Source of the DNA: Sarcocystis neurona
Taxonomy: Eukaryota; Apicomplexa; Conoidasida; Eucoccidiorida; Sarcocystidae
Length of the DNA stretch: 64,000 nt
Assembly (NCBI GenBank): GCA_000727475.1
Contig: KL647299.1
Span: 880,626-944,625, forward strand
Direction: 5' to 3'
Below the pieces are notes generated by a model, which was given only the letters and a program-made list of their open reading frames with translations, did no database searches and had not been told where the DNA came from. The position numbers and the translations under genes are program-made. The first letter of the stretch is position 1; the number at the start of each line of letters is the position of its first letter. Shown one piece after another: positions 1-13,800 of this stretch.

Positions 1-756
1 TTCCACTTTACACCTCCACGCCTGTGTAGCTGTTCTCTTCACTCTGTGTGACATGAAAGCCAGCTGTGCCCCACAATCTGCTGTGTCCGAGTATCCAGCC
101 GCGCGCGCCCTTTCTCAGCAAGGGACAACGTGCACACTTTCCCCTGTTGAACCGTCCGGCCCGTTCCACCTCCGGACGTATTCTGCATGCTTCGTGTGGA
201 CGTGCGCGTTCTTTCTGCTGGTGTATATGTGCACCTGCTGGCAGACGTGTGTACATGGAGTTTACGTGCAGTCGTCCCCGGTGAAACAGACTGCGCTTTC
301 GACAAAGGTGTGGACGGCCCAGCAGAAGAAAGAAAAAGAAGTATCGAGGCACGTTCCCAAGAACATTCACACACTGCTACTCCCCCTGTCCACTTCGACG
401 TATACAGGTCTAAGTAGAGAGAGAGTGGGAGAAAGCTATTTTGGCTGCGTGCACCTAGACACTGAGAAACAGCGCTTCGCCGGGGGGCAGACTCATACAC
501 TCGGAGATATAGACGCATACAGAGAGAGAAGACTTGATAAGCCACCATGGGTGTTGTCGTCCTTCTGGAAGTAGCACGACGGAAGAGCTTCTCCGAAGAT
601 GAAAATCTTTATGCGAACGTGATGACAACACCCTTTTGCCATGATAAAGAAGAAATATTTGCCTCTGCGTGTGTGTGCGTGTGTGTGCGAAGAAACGCGC
701 TAGGACGCTTACGAGACGCAGGGCTCTTCCCAGGCTTCCCGATCGGTATCACTCAC
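1..756. other. Probable intron of the WD-repeat gene
   Basis: If the minus-strand WD exon is real, this stretch is its first intron or the start of it. Open frames here are short, and none continues the WD-repeat pattern. The minus-strand segment at about 40-150 after a possible CAG acceptor was considered and not accepted. Confidence 0.3.
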
Positions 757-955
757 CACCGTAAGATGCTATGTGTCGTCCAAGGAGAGGCGCACTAAGA
801 GAAATAGATTTGTCGGAAGAGGCGGCCAGGAGGAACTCTCCATCGCGAGAAAAGTCCAGAAAGTTCACGGCAGCAGAATGCGGCCGCAGCGTGCAGCGCC
901 GCCGGAACGGAAAAAAGTGCTTCAGAGGGGGTGTTCTGCTGCCGACAGCAGTCAT
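757..955 (-). CDS. WD-repeat protein, WDR82/Swd2-like, first exon (partial)
   Basis: This 66-codon exon starts at an ATG (955-953) and ends one base into a codon at a GTGAGT donor. It encodes one clear WD-repeat blade: residues 26-50 follow the pattern H-x3-VNFLDFSRDGE-x4-ASSDKSISL. The VNFLDFS/DGE motif near the N-terminus, followed about 25 residues later by a Tyr-Gly just before the splice site, matches the start of WDR82/Swd2, where the next residues are normally V-D-L-I-R-F. The leftover G at the exon end would supply that Val. WDR82/Swd2 is known as a seven-blade subunit of the Set1/COMPASS histone H3K4 methyltransferase and of a PP1 phosphatase/transcription-termination complex in the nucleus. 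No further blade was recognised in 1-756, so the next exon probably lies beyond the left edge. The WD-repeat call is fairly good; the WDR82 assignment is an inference. Another WD protein is possible. Confidence 0.45.
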
Positions 956-3900
956 CACCGATCCGCTGCTTCAACAACAACGCCGGAGCAATACAGACAA
1001 AAAGCAGACCAGGGAGAAAATGTCCAACAGTGGAACAGATACCTGAACAAGGCGAAAGAGGAAGTGCGCGGAACAGTATGTGTGTCACACCTGCAAGGCA
1101 CACGTACACATCCGCTTGCTCTTCACTGCTTAAAGCGATGGAACACAAAAAGGCGCCATGTCCACATACATTTGATATATATATACATATGTTCAAACTA
1201 ACAGAACCGACACTTCTACACGTGTGCGTACATACATGTCTGCGCAGACAGACACGTACCATAGGTGTGGCATAACCGTAGAGATGTAAATATTATATAA
1301 AATGTATGTCTTGGTATTCGGCATGTACGAGTACATGTTCGAAAGGACACATCCAACGACGAAGAAAAAGGAGTGAAAAAAGTGAGACAGGGGGAGAGAG
1401 TGGGAAGCAGATGCAAAAACAACGGGTGAGAGCACGCCGCTCGCGTGTATCTTTGGGTACTTCTAGGTCCCAAGTAGCGACTGTGGCGCACGCCACCCTC
1501 TGCGAATGTGTGCGTGTGTTCACGTTCATGCGCGCGTATACGTATAGGTATGTATTTGTGCGTGCTGGTGTGCACACCTACGCGGATCGTCTGCATCTGT
1601 ACACATGTGTGGCCATATAGACAGGGGGATTTATATATACATACATATGTACGTACATACATCCATATACACATAGGTACATACGTATGTGTGTGTCTAG
1701 GCATGTCGGTGCGTCTTTGAAAAGGTTTATACTGCACGCCGGCGTGTGGACGCAAGAATGCGTGTCACTGCGTACTTGCGCGTGCAACTGTCTATCTGTG
1801 GCTGCATACGTTTACTGGCGGTGGTGTTGCAAACAGACGAATTAACGCAGAGATGCGTGCGTGCTCCGGCAGGTGCCAGTATGGTTTCTGAGGTGCTCTG
1901 CCGTCGCTTCGTTTAGAACAAGTATTTGAGCCGTGTAGGAGGCTTTCTCGTAACATTTATACGGGACCTTGGGTGAACTATTTGTGGGACTGATATTCAC
2001 GAGTTCTCTGAATGGATACTACGGCAGGGATAGTAGAGAACAGGAGACAGAAGTGAACGGAAAAAAAAAGGAAAGCGGCGAAGGCGTTTGTCAACGCGGG
2101 GCCCCGACAAAAATGATGCAAGTCCAGGCAGAAAGATACTTACCCTGCAAAGGGATAAATATATAAAACGACCTGCCGTGCGCCATGAAAATGCACATGC
2201 TTGGGAGAATCTACTTCCTGGCAACTCCGGTGAACTTTTTTCGTAATTCAGCCATATAGCCACAGAAAAACTGGGAGAGGCTTCGGATCCAGAATGAGAC
2301 AACCGGTGGGTTTTCATTTGTTGCATGTGCGACGAAGTTGGAGGCTCCAGCATGCAAGGAACAGAAAGTTGGGACTTGCTGTCCACTTGTGCTTCCTCCA
2401 CACATTAAACCCGAGGCATCTAGTATTGCTACGGAAAAATTTGCGTACTACACGTACGTTATACTAACACACCTACGAAACACGCGCACAGACACGTAGA
2501 TGCGTGCGTGTAGGCACTTACATGCATGTGGGTGGTATGTTTCATTACGTGAAGGGAAACACACGGATAGACGCCTACGCAGACAAATACGTACACACGC
2601 ATATTTTCACATGGTAAATTTTTTACGAGCAACGTGGAAAAAGGTGCTTTCAGGATGTCCCGTCATTATCTAATGACTACGTAGGAGTAGGATGATGGGC
2701 TTTGCTGATACTGACGCTGCTCGTGCGTTTGGAAATGAGATATCTCTCGTATCCCTTCTCCCATTTTTGGGGATCAGGTGCCTTTCCTATCCATCGTACC
2801 ATCGCCGTATCGACAGCACATTCTTTACTACAACACGGAAACCTGCAGGCCTGTGGCCTGCTTTGACATGTAAAGCGGCAGTTGACACTCACGTGTGCAT
2901 CCACACATTACAGCAATGTGAAGGGGTGTTTGGAAAATTCGCCACAAATTTGAAGAGGCTGTAGCGTCGAAAGTTAACTGGTCAGCGATGGAGGATGTAC
3001 ACTTGTAGACTTACTGGACATATGTACGTATGGAGACAAAGATCAACTGACATATTAATAGTACTTTATATCAACAACGACGGGCACTGTTGTGGGTACC
3101 GTGTGAGGACAGCCACATAGAGATACACGTGACAGGAAGCGCACATGTCGAGTCGCATATCGACTGCGAATACAACCTTGCCTGAGTGTTCTGTATATGT
3201 CCTGAAGGATCGCTGGTGCCGAAAGCTACTCTGGGGTTCGGCTAAGGAAATGGTTCACGTCGGTATACTGGTGTCACAGGACACGCGCATAGAGTACTTC
3301 TTCCATAAATTATATCTATGTAGATGGCCTTCTGTATTTCAGTTTGAGGAATGCTCGACGGGTTGTTGGAGGCATACATCTTCACAGCCGCCGTACCATT
3401 ACCCTGCGGCAGCGGCAGTTTTGAATGAGAACACGCCACCGATACTCTGACAAGCCGTGTTCAGGTGACGTTTCAAATTGCGGAATTCGCACAACCGTCC
3501 TCACTGCAACGCGTGGTCCTAACATCAAGACTACCAGCACAATCACCACGTGCTGCTTGCAGACCCAGGCGTCCGGTAGATCTACACCGACACGTATCAC
3601 GTGCAGGCGACTGCTGCCCGGTTCTCGGGCGCTTCCTGACAACCATATAACATCTTCAGAGGCACGTCGGCTACATCTTCGTATGTGGGCCCCATAGAAG
3701 TCACGCAGCCTCTGCTCGGTTTCACCATACGGACGCTCTACACTGACATATTAGCAGAAGTACCTGTTTATATCAGCAGCGACGTGCACTGTGGCGAGTA
3801 CCGTGTGAGGACAGCCACAAAGAGATACACACGACACGTCTCAAGCGCCCATTCTGTCCTCTCTCGTACCAGGGATAACTAGAGACAAGCGCCGCTCTTA

Positions 3901-6397
3901 CACGTCGTCGTCGGAGGGCATCCACGCCCAAGGCCGCGCATGACACTAACATACAAAGCTATACACACTTGTGTACACATATTTGTAAACGTGTATACGA
4001 ACACCTCCTTCTTCTACACATCCAGCCAGTGCCGCCCCTTCTCTCCTCTAGACGCCTCTGTAACAACGAACAGCCTTGATCTGCCACCGTCGTTCCTGCG
4101 TGCGCCTTCGCCCATGCAAAGACCGCAACATGAGTTTCCAATATTCGTATGTATTCTTCCCGTTGACGCAAGTCTGCGCAGTGAATGCTGCTGCTGAACC
4201 CTCTCCGGCCAGCAGCAGTTGTGGTGCGACGCCTGAACCAGTCAGGCCCTAGAGAACCACGGAACACATGTAAGTGATGGTATTATTCACCGGAGCAGTT
4301 GGCGGTTTGATCGCTGCGTAGTAGGGCAGACGTCCCCAACAGTCTTGTACTCAGTGTGGGCTGGTGTTACCAGCAGTTCGATGCGCTCAACTACCCACGA
4401 GACCTACCACCATCTCAACACTGGCATTCTCTGCGAAACGTATCTACCATGCATGTCTACAAGTTCTATTGAGCACGCTAATTCTCGCTACTCTCCGCGG
4501 AGGTGTCCTCACTGTCGTAGAACAATTTCATGCCCGTGCACGCAGCATAGACCTTCAGAGAATTCCTGTCGAGTGCGGTACGTCGAGCTGTTCAAGAAGC
4601 TTAGAACCGACCTCCATCACCAGCACAAATCGTGCTGTGGTCCCAGCACTAATCACAGGTGACTCCGGTGCGTGGGTGCCCGCCATTCTGACAAGCAGTG
4701 TCGACTAGGAACAATAGAGCTATCGGCCCGTTGTACTCAAAATCTGGGTCCAGTGCCTGAATGCTAGTTTTACTGCTGCACAGGCTACCGGTTGCCCTCG
4801 CGGAAAAAGAGCACATTTCTGCCTCTGCATGGTTTCTGGACTGCCCTTCTTCAACTGAAGCAGCGACTCCCCGTATTGCTGACCCCAACGTAAGATCCAC
4901 TGTGTCCAAGGTGTCACTAGCATATATATGACAGTCATGGCTTGAGTCTTCCGTCCTTACAGCTTTCTTGTCTTCCCGCTGCTGTCCGCCCTCTAGTCCT
5001 CTGACACTGCTGTTCTCCGTTTGTCGCGCACAAGCTCCAGGGAGAGGGGCGGGTTCAGTCGTACACAGTTAGCAGCGCCTGACAGTGGGACCGTTTCCAA
5101 CTCACTACCATACAGAATCTCGGATGCAACTGCATTCCCTGTGTTTTCGTATGGGACGAAGGGCGTATGCGTGATGGTGGGGTGTGGTGGTACCACCCAA
5201 CGGCAGGGGTGGTGCGCAAACGGCCGTATGTGGGCACGCTAGCCTCCGAGCTGTCTGCGTGACGGAGCTGACTGAACTGCTGTTGCTCCGAAAACTCTCT
5301 TCCTACTACACAAAATGTGTGAGTGCTTCTGCGTCCACGTGCGCTCAGTGTAGAAACTCCTTTTCCATCGAAAGAAACTGGGGTCAGCATAGACATCCGT
5401 ATCACCATTCGTCCGTCAGAAAACAGGACCGGCCTCACTTTTTTAGGGTGGTCCATGTGTCTTTCCGAACGTTTCGGAGCAAGACGCGGCGGATACCAGC
5501 AGTTCAGCTTCTCTGCGCCGGCGGTGGGGTGGCGGTGGCTGTGCTTTGCCGGGTTGTAGCAGGGGTCGCTGCAGTTTGCGCACGCGCTTCACCAGTTCCG
5601 TCGATCGCGTCTCTTTTAACAGTAACGCTACGGACATCCTTCATCCTTACTACCCAAGCACCTCCACCACTTCCGTTGCGTGCGTCGCCGTTGGGTTGGC
5701 TACTGGCGTGCTCACTTGCCTCACACCTGAATTTATTGCTTGCCACCCGGGCCTCCATGTCCACTTACTGCCAAAACGTGGCGAAGACGAGCGTTTCCGC
5801 GCTTCTTTGACGTGACGTTACCGCTCGAGAAATGAATTTTTTTATGTGGTCGTGTTACTCCGGTAGGAAGGCAGTTTGAATGTGTGGACTATTCCGTGCT
5901 GGCGGGGGCGTCAGTGGTGACGGCGGGACGCGGTGAGAAGCGGAGGGAGGCTTCTGTTCAGGAAGTGACACCTTAGGTGTGAGGCGGCCGGCTGCTTTTA
6001 TCCGACTCACGTGTAATTCCCGCGGCTGGGGGAGCCGGCACTGTTGTTTTGATATGGGGACACTCGTTTGTGGCCGCCTTCTCACTGACATGAGTGACGC
6101 TACCTATGTCAACACTGATTCGTTGCTGACGACCTCGTTTCAACCGTCCCTCGGCTTTCCAGTTTGTTTTTCGTCAGGTGGAAACGTTGTTTTTCGACCA
6201 GGTGTCCAGCTTGCGACCGCACTTCCTATCCAGGCAGACAAAGCTTTTGTACACTTCATTCTGTCCACGCGGGCCTTGCGCCGGTGGTGAAGCTTTCTGC
6301 TTCACGCGGGGGAAGAATACTGTCTTCCCACGCAGGCCAGGCAGCTTCGTGCTGTTGTTCTTTTCTTCTTGCTCGTGATTCGTTGGGTGTCCAGTTA
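956..6397. other. Spacer without a convincing gene
   Basis: Short GT/CA/TA-rich microsatellite stretches occur at about 1160-1330, 1500-1700 and 2450-2620. From about 2.7 to 5.8 kb the DNA is more complex, with many open frames of 60-208 codons on both strands. None has a recognisable domain, and the longest (5184-5810, plus) begins at GTG rather than ATG. The 5.2-6.4 kb part could include the promoter and 5' UTR of the downstream transporter. An old imperfect duplication (3047-3836) is listed separately. Confidence 0.5.
3047..3836. repeat. Pair of ~90-bp imperfect direct repeats, ~695 bp apart
   Basis: Copy 1 (3047-3135) and copy 2 (3742-3836) both begin CTGACATATTA and share the core ACCGTGTGAGGACAGCCAC. 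By eye roughly four fifths of the bases match, with small indels. Neither copy lies in a recognisable gene. This could be an old segmental duplication or the remains of a dispersed element; no terminal repeats or target-site duplications were identified. Confidence 0.6.
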
Positions 6398-7431
6398 ATG
6401 GCACCTGCGACGCGAGCGCTCCTTTCTTTTTCTCACCCTCCTTTTTCCAACTTACAAACCGCGTCGGCGTTATCGAGTAGAACAGCCCACCGACTGTACC
6501 ACTGCTCGGCAGTGTTGCATTCTGCCACTGTCAGTTGTAAGCAGCGTAGGTTGCTCAGGAGTGACCCAACCCGCGGGAAGGCGCGCTTCCACCGGAGCCT
6601 ACGCAGGTTGACGGCTTCCAGCTGTAGTCAACCTGTGGAGCGAAGCTGCTTGTGGAGCAGTACCAACGCAGAGGGCAGCATAGGAAAGCTGCAAACACAC
6701 AGATGCATCGTTTTCAGGCAGCATCGAACCCTGTTATCTCAGGAATCCTCAGGTCGTGAAAAGAAACTGAGGCGCGTTTTCAGGTACGCGCGCAGCCACG
6801 CTCTTGTCTGTTGTTCTTCCGGTCGTGCTAGCGCCGGCGTACACAAGAACAGACACGATTGCAGGCAGAGTACCTGTGTAGCTAGGAGGAACAGAAGTGT
6901 GACTTTTGCGACCTGTGCGAGACTCTTCTGTCAGGACAGTAGTAGCCTCCGTAGGCTTGCAGAATCGTCTGGCAGTTTCAGCGGTAGCACGAGTAAAGGG
7001 AATGACGCCTGTATCTCTCCACCTGTGGCTCGCCAACGAAGTTACCAAGACCTATCTTCCCTGTTGGAGTCGGCGAACGAATCGCCATTCCTCCGCGTCG
7101 TGGAGTTGCGATCGGGGAGAAGTTGTGGTAATTCCGCTGAATTTTCAGCACCCGCTGAACTCAGCAGTCACGAATGCTGGCGGGTGTTGCGGCAACAACT
7201 AGTCGATCGTTTCACAATTCAGGCGCCTCAGCCTCAGCCTGTGGACTTGTTCGGCTTGGGGCTGAGGACAGGTCCCAACGTGAGAAGGGTTCAAGCAAGG
7301 CGGCAGTCTGCTGCATTCGTCCAAGAGCAGCCAGGAAGATATGCAATCGCCACGCAGACCGGCAAATTAAGACGAGACATTACGTCAGACGAGAAAAATA
7401 GGTGCTGTGCAGTTGCAGATGCAGACCCTGG
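6398..7431 (+). CDS. Candidate 5' exon of the AAAP transporter, or a separate ORF
   Basis: The frame stays open from upstream of 6164 to 7435, far longer than chance predicts at this base composition. The first ATG in it is at 6398. It encodes a basic, Ser/Arg/Cys-rich sequence with no recognised domain. At its end a GTAAAA donor (7432) could join a TTCAG acceptor (exon from 7598) and lead in frame into the transporter's next exon; the summed exon lengths then remain a multiple of three (4074 nt). That would add about 400 residues to the N-terminus. Against this, the sequence lacks the Ala/Gln runs of the following exons, and the ATG at 7815 is a reasonable start. It may instead be a long 5' UTR or an unrelated gene. 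Confidence 0.3.
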
Positions 7432-7814
7432 GTAAAAAAGTATTACTCGTTTCTGTCGGTGTCCACCTTAATCAGTACGACTGACGTATGCTCGTGTAGA
7501 CGAGCTACTTCAGCCACAGTAGCAGGAGCAGCACCTGTGCGAACCTCTACGACGGGGAGGGTTTTGAAGAGGCTCATGCCCCCCGCTACGTGTTCAGCAC
7601 AGGAAGATTGCAACTCGCGTTTTGTGGAAGGGCCTTTGTAGAAGTATTGCGGCTACGTATCTCCACCACCACCGCGAAGTTGCCACAAGAGAAGACCTTT
7701 CTGCTAGTCAGTCAGTACGGTAGAAGGCAGTACCCTGCGGCGGCCCGCTTTTTATGTCAAAACAGCTCATCTCCAGGACCCCTCCGACGGGCAAGCGTCT
7801 CCGTAACCTGCAGC

Positions 7815-10800
7815 ATGGTGAGGGGAATACTGATGCCTGCGTTGTGGCTGAGAGGCGGTGGTGCCGCAGCAGCAGAGGAGAATGCGTCCGCTAGCACAGC
7901 AGCAGTAGTACCGTCCTTGGGTGGAAGCGAAGCAGCAGCAGTAGCAGCGAGCAAAGGAGCCTCTACCTACGCAGGTGTCAGCGGCGGAGAAGCACTCTCT
8001 CCCGCTTCTGCTGCCTTCCGTGCCATCACCTGTGGGCCCGACCAGCAGGGCGTAGCAGCTGCAGCGGCAACAGCACGTCGGGGGGCGGCTCCGCCCGCAG
8101 CAGCAGCTTTAACAACACTAGCAGGTGTCGAACATGGCGGTGCGCTGGAATCTCGCGGGGTTGCAACGGTGCAGCCGTGTAGCAGCGAGGATGACGCAGA
8201 AGTCAGAGACGTGCTGCGCGGTAGTGCTGCGACCGGAGAGGTTGCGGACCGACGAGACAGCATCTGGGCTCGCGTTAGCGCTGCAGGAAAAGGAGGGAAG
8301 TTGCCACTGGAGGACTTCGACCCAGAAGCAGCTCCGACGGCAGCAACACTGGTTCCTGACACGGGAGACGGCCTTTCCGACGAGGACGACGTGAAGGACA
8401 GTGACAGCAGCGGTGGCGTTAGCAGACCCGGCGCTGCTGTTGTGCACAACGGTGAGTGTATCAGTCGTTGATGAGTGCGAGTTTTTAGGAGAGAAGAAAA
8501 AGGGAAAAGCGGCGCCATTACGGACGCGGCAGTGCATGCGTTTGATTTTATGGAAGAAGACACCAGGCGCGGAGAGAATCTTTCACGACACTTCATGGGG
8601 AAACTTCGGCGTACGTGCCAGTATCGCACAAAGATTATGCTCGCCAAGCAGCGCCCGTGTGTGTCTGCATGTCGTGCTCTTCTTGAGGAGCTTCACAAAG
8701 GTAGTAGCGACGTTGTGCGTCGTTAATCTATATAGGTGGGTAAGATGCTGCGTGGAGAGTATCACGTTCTGTGGCCTCTTTTTTTTTCGTGTTGGTGGGC
8801 GTGCTTCGCGTATTCGGCGGCTTGTTGCTGTCGCCGTTTGTTGCTGTGTTCTTGGCTGCTGCTTGCAACGGCAGAGCTGCATTTCCAGGGCATGATGTGT
8901 GCTACCGTTGCACTTGTTTATGTGTGCTTCCACACAGAAAGGAACAACTTCCGTAGGCTGTCGGACGAGGGCCCGCTCGTGCGTAAGAAGGGAAAAACAG
9001 GCTTTTTTGCAACGGGAGTCATCATCTTGAAGTCCTTCTTTGGAGGGACCTTTCTTTTTCTCCCCCACGTGGTTATTAAGGCAGGACTGGCGGTTTCATT
9101 TGTCACCTTGACAGGGATCTTCATGCTTGCTATGTACTGCATAACGTTGCTGGTGCGGTGCTGCGAGGCGAGCGAGAGACGCGCTGCAGCAGGGGGGGCG
9201 CCCCAGGACGGAGAGCGCCGCAGCAGCAGCGAAGGCAGCAGCACTGGCTTGTGCAGCACTGCCACGGGGAATTGTTCTGAAGTAGCTGACAGCGGCAAGG
9301 GCAAGAAGAAGGAAAGAGACGGCAGTTCTGTTGGATCTTACCGATGGTTCCTGCGACCGCCGCAGCGCCTGTTCTTTCATTACAGCCGCAAGGATAGCAG
9401 CAGTAGCAGCAATGACAGTACGCGCACAGGCGACTCTGGTGGAAGGCGTCTTACCGAAGATGAAGAAGAGGAACAGGAGGCAGTTTGCAGGGTTTCACCC
9501 AGCACCACACACAGCATCCGAGACTGCGGTGCTGGAACTGGAACAGCACCGCAGCAGCAGCACCAGCAGATCAGCAGCAAGCACCAGCAGCTGACATTAG
9601 ACAATGGCGCGGCTTCGCTGCGGCAGCAAAAGACAGGATGGAAGCTGACAGGTGGAAAGATATCAGGGGATAGAGAAGGAGCAGCAGATACAGGAAACGA
9701 CTTCGTTGTAGGGGTGAAGGATCAACACCACGAAAAAAACGCGCCGGAACAGTACGATTGTAAGGTGGTGGTCGCTTCACTGCCAGACGAAGGTGCCGCG
9801 GCGCGTTCTGCACGCTGCGTTCGCGCAGGGGGAACCGAAGGCGGATGCGTCGTTGCAGCAGGAAGTGCAAAGCCAGCTGAGGAGGAAGAAGAGGAAGGGA
9901 CTGTATCGGCCGTAGCAGAAGTGGTAGACGCGACAGCAACGGCGGTGGCGGAAGCGGCAGCGTCTGTGAAGGAAACGTCTAACGCGTTGCTTTGCAGCTA
10001 CGAAGGCGTGGCTCGCCGTGCCTGCGGAGTATGGGGAGAGCGTCTGATCGAGTTTTGTGTGGTCCTGTCGCAGCTCTCTTTCGCCACAGTAAATGTTGTG
10101 CTTGTTGCAGGAAATGTTAGAGATGTCGTGTGGACTGCGGCGGACTGCGCCCCAGCGTACAACTGGTCGTTGAAGGCTATCATATGGTTGATAGCCCTAC
10201 TGTATGTGCCGCTGTGCTTGCTGAAAAGAATGAAACATCTGGTGCCGCTGGCACTGCTTGCGAATGTGGGAACCGCGGTAGGCGTGGTACTGCTGATGGT
10301 GGCTATCTCGCTACAGCTAGCCGAGCGGCAACAGCAGCAGCTGCAGCCTGCAGCCCTTCCGCTCGCACGCTGGAGCCACTGGCCACTCATCCTTGGCACG
10401 AGTATCTACCTCTGGGAGGGTAAGGGCTACGCTCTAGGCGAGGAAACGAGCAGTTGGCAGTAGTGAAGCAGAAGAGAAGCGCCAGCAGTGCTGAGGAAGA
10501 AGCAGCAGCAGATGCGGCAGGCGCGAGCCGGGAAGAGGGACGAGCATCTCCGCGTAACCACAGGGTCTCGTGCGACCGTTGCAGACACTCGTGACGCTGC
10601 GGCCGCAGCAAAAACAGCAGCACCGAAAGTGACACGTGTGCCGGTAGCAAGGGACGACGCGGCGGAGCCGACAGAGTCGGAGGAGCTTATGAAGGGGAGT
10701 GCCAGTCGTAGAGGAAGAGGGTGAAGAGGGAGCCGCTGCAGCAGATCAGCCCCGCAGCAAGAGGAGGAACAGCTGCTGCAGCAGGAGCTTGGGGAGAGTG

Positions 10801-13800
10801 TGTAAGGCGTATGTGACAACAACTGCAGGCGCATGGGTGTCTGTACAGCTACGAATGCGGCGACAGCAGCAGCAGCAGGCCCTTCTGGCGGGGTGGTGGT
10901 AGATGGGTAGTGGGTTGTGCAGGTTGGAGAGGGAGAAGAGCTCATCAGCAGCATTCGGGGAGGGGCCAGTGGCGCGTAAGGGAGTAGAAAATTTCTTGCG
11001 CTCAAGATGTAGAAGAACAAACATTCGACAGAAGGGATACCACAAACTGTAGCCTTATGCACATATATAGCTAGGTGTTTTATACGTACATCTGAAGGGT
11101 GAGGGTGCCGTGTGTGTAATGGCTGTATGCTCACAGAAGATTTGCGTGTAAACGCACGTAGTATATGTCTCCTCGTATGTGTCTGTGTCGGTAGAGAGGG
11201 AAGAACGTGAGAATGTGAGTGTATGCGTGTGTGGTGGACTGCATCGCAGGGGCGGGTCTGGTTTTGCCGATTCGTCAAGAAGCGAAGCAGAAGGTGCAGA
11301 AACGGTTTTCTGCAGTAAGTCTACCTGTCTCGTGCTGCTGTCCTCTGCTGGTAATCGCGCTCGAGTTGCTTTTCAAACGTCACTGCTTGTTGGGTGCCGC
11401 CGCTGCCGCACTCTGGTATAGAGGCCCGTGTGTCTCGCTTTTCTGCCGGCCGGATTGAAGCCGCTTTGGGCCTGCTGCTGGTGCTGCTGCTGTTGTGAGT
11501 GACGCCACGGAGCAGCAGCCGTGCAGTTCAGCTCTGGATGTCGCAGGTGTGTGTGGCGGCCCTGTCGCGTCTGCTGCTGAGACGGTTTGAGGAAGCTTAT
11601 CGACAATCTGCTTCATCGACAGCACCGTCCTACCTGGGTTGCTTGCATGAGGGGGCAATACGGTTGCGGTCCGGTCTCATATCTCCGCACCGTTGTGTAT
11701 GTATTTATGTAGGTATCTCTGTATCTGTCCATGCATTTGTAACACGTACTGGGTTTGTAGATAAGTTCGTGGGGAAACTCACTACCACACGTGGGTGCGT
11801 GTCCGAAGGGATGCACATTTGTCTGGATTTGCTTGTGCGACCCCTGTTTTTCTCGGCGTGGAAACGGTGGTGTGTATGTGTGTATGGAGAGGACTTGTGG
11901 AGGGAGACGTGCTCGTGTCGTGCGACACGGTGGCAGCGTGTGGCGTACCTCGTTTAGTGCTGTGTCTCACCTCCGTGCATCTGAGGCCTGCGGTTTCTTT
12001 ATGGGAATAGTGTCCTTGTGTGTATGTGTGTGTCGGCGTCTCCGGTGGGCGGCGGGTCACCCGGTCGGCTGCAGAGGGGAGGGGGAGATGGAGGAGGAGC
12101 TGCCGGTGCTGCTCTTACGTTTGTGCGTACATGTATGTGTGTGTATGTGTGTGGTGACCACGACTATTTTTCTTGTGTGCGTGTCCGCGGGTGGTATCTC
12201 ATGCTTCGGTTGCGGTAAGCAGAGCTGTGCATCTTGTGCTGCTCTTTGACTCTGCCAGCTTACTTCCTGAACTTCTAGTAGGCCGCCCACGGCAACCGAA
12301 CGTATGTAAATCCGGGCTCTAGTATCGTACGTGCTGAGCCGCAGCAGCGGCAACTCGCCGCGCGCACATCCGCGCCCGTGCGCGGGCCGACAGCCACAGC
12401 AGTCGCAAAAATGGGGGTTTTCAGAGGAGGCTAGGTTTGCAATAGCAGCAGCAGCAAATGCTAAACCGTCGTCAGTAGCTGCAATAGCAGCAGCAGCAGC
12501 AGCGGAAGCACTGCGCTCTGTGCGGTCTTCCCATTAGCTGGCGCGCGAGACCTACTGACGCTCCGAATTGAGAGGAACCAGGTGGATGTTCTCGGTGCTT
12601 GAGAGACACGTGAAAAGGAGGATGGCTATCGGTACTTCGAATTATTCAACTTCTGCAGCTGCGCGCCTGTTTTGCGCACAGATTCTTAACACCCTGCGTG
12701 TTCATATGTGTCGTCCGAAGGTGTGTGCGCCGGTGTATGGGTGTGTCGAATATCTCTGGTTGCACCCTTCCCCCGGGAGTAGCGTCTTTAAAGAAAGTTC
12801 ACTGTTTTCTCTGTAGTTCCTCTGCGTGTGTTTACTCCTGCAGAGACACACGTGTGCATATACTTACAGGTATCCGTTTGTTCCCACGGCAGTCATTTTT
12901 ACGTCTTTGTGTGTGAAGGGGGGGTTGGGGAGTGTCTGTGGTGATGTGAGGCGGATCGTAGTAGGTGTACAGGCAGGTGTCGAGCTGCGCAGTGTTCTGC
13001 AGAGCTGCAGGAGCCGCTAGGCACGTGTCTAGACACCTAAGTATGTGTCTGTCGCCGTATGTGTATTCGCGTGTGCGCCTGTGGGTACGCGCGGATATAT
13101 GTATACGTGAGTGTTTACGGGGTTGAATATGAAGGATAGAAAACGCTGTTTTACGTAAAATCCTTCGTGCAGATGATGTACTACACGAACGTCTTCGTGG
13201 GCGGCTGTATTAGAATTTTACGGGATCCTGCGGCAGTCTGGTGCGTGTGTGCTGCTGCTGGTGATGCGGCTGTGACCCCGTTTGTTGCGTCTGCTTTTCT
13301 CGTGCATGTGCTGCGCGGACGACGCTGTTGCTGAGACGTGTGTTTTCCTGTTGTGTGCTGCCGCTGCAAATATGTGCTGGCGACTGCTGCGCTCACTCCT
13401 GCCCGGTGTGCGCTGCGGGCCTGCCAATGCTGCTGTTGCTCCTGCAGTTTTTCTCCGGGTCCCTGGCGGTTCTCCTGCTGCTCTATGTCGTCTACTCGCT
13501 GATTTGCTGTATCGCCTTCCGCGACGAGCTGCAGATCATTATTCTCTTTAATCTTTCAAGTGGACCCCTCAGCCTTACCGTCCAGGTACGTGTATGTGTG
13601 CGTGTATCTGCGGCTGTCTACTTCTGGTGGTGGATGTGCCGGGGTAATATGATGGGGTGCATGTCTGGATGTGTGTATCTCTGTATGTGTGCAGCACGAC
13701 TCACGACGCATTTATAAATCCTTCGTGCATATATAGATAACCACATGCGTGGTTGTATTATATGTGTCGTAGAATCACGTGCCGAATGCCCAATGCGGAG

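Noticed and set aside
5441..5450. TTTAGGG-like telomeric heptamer
   Set aside because: Only an isolated occurrence was seen; no tandem array as at coccidian telomere-like loci.
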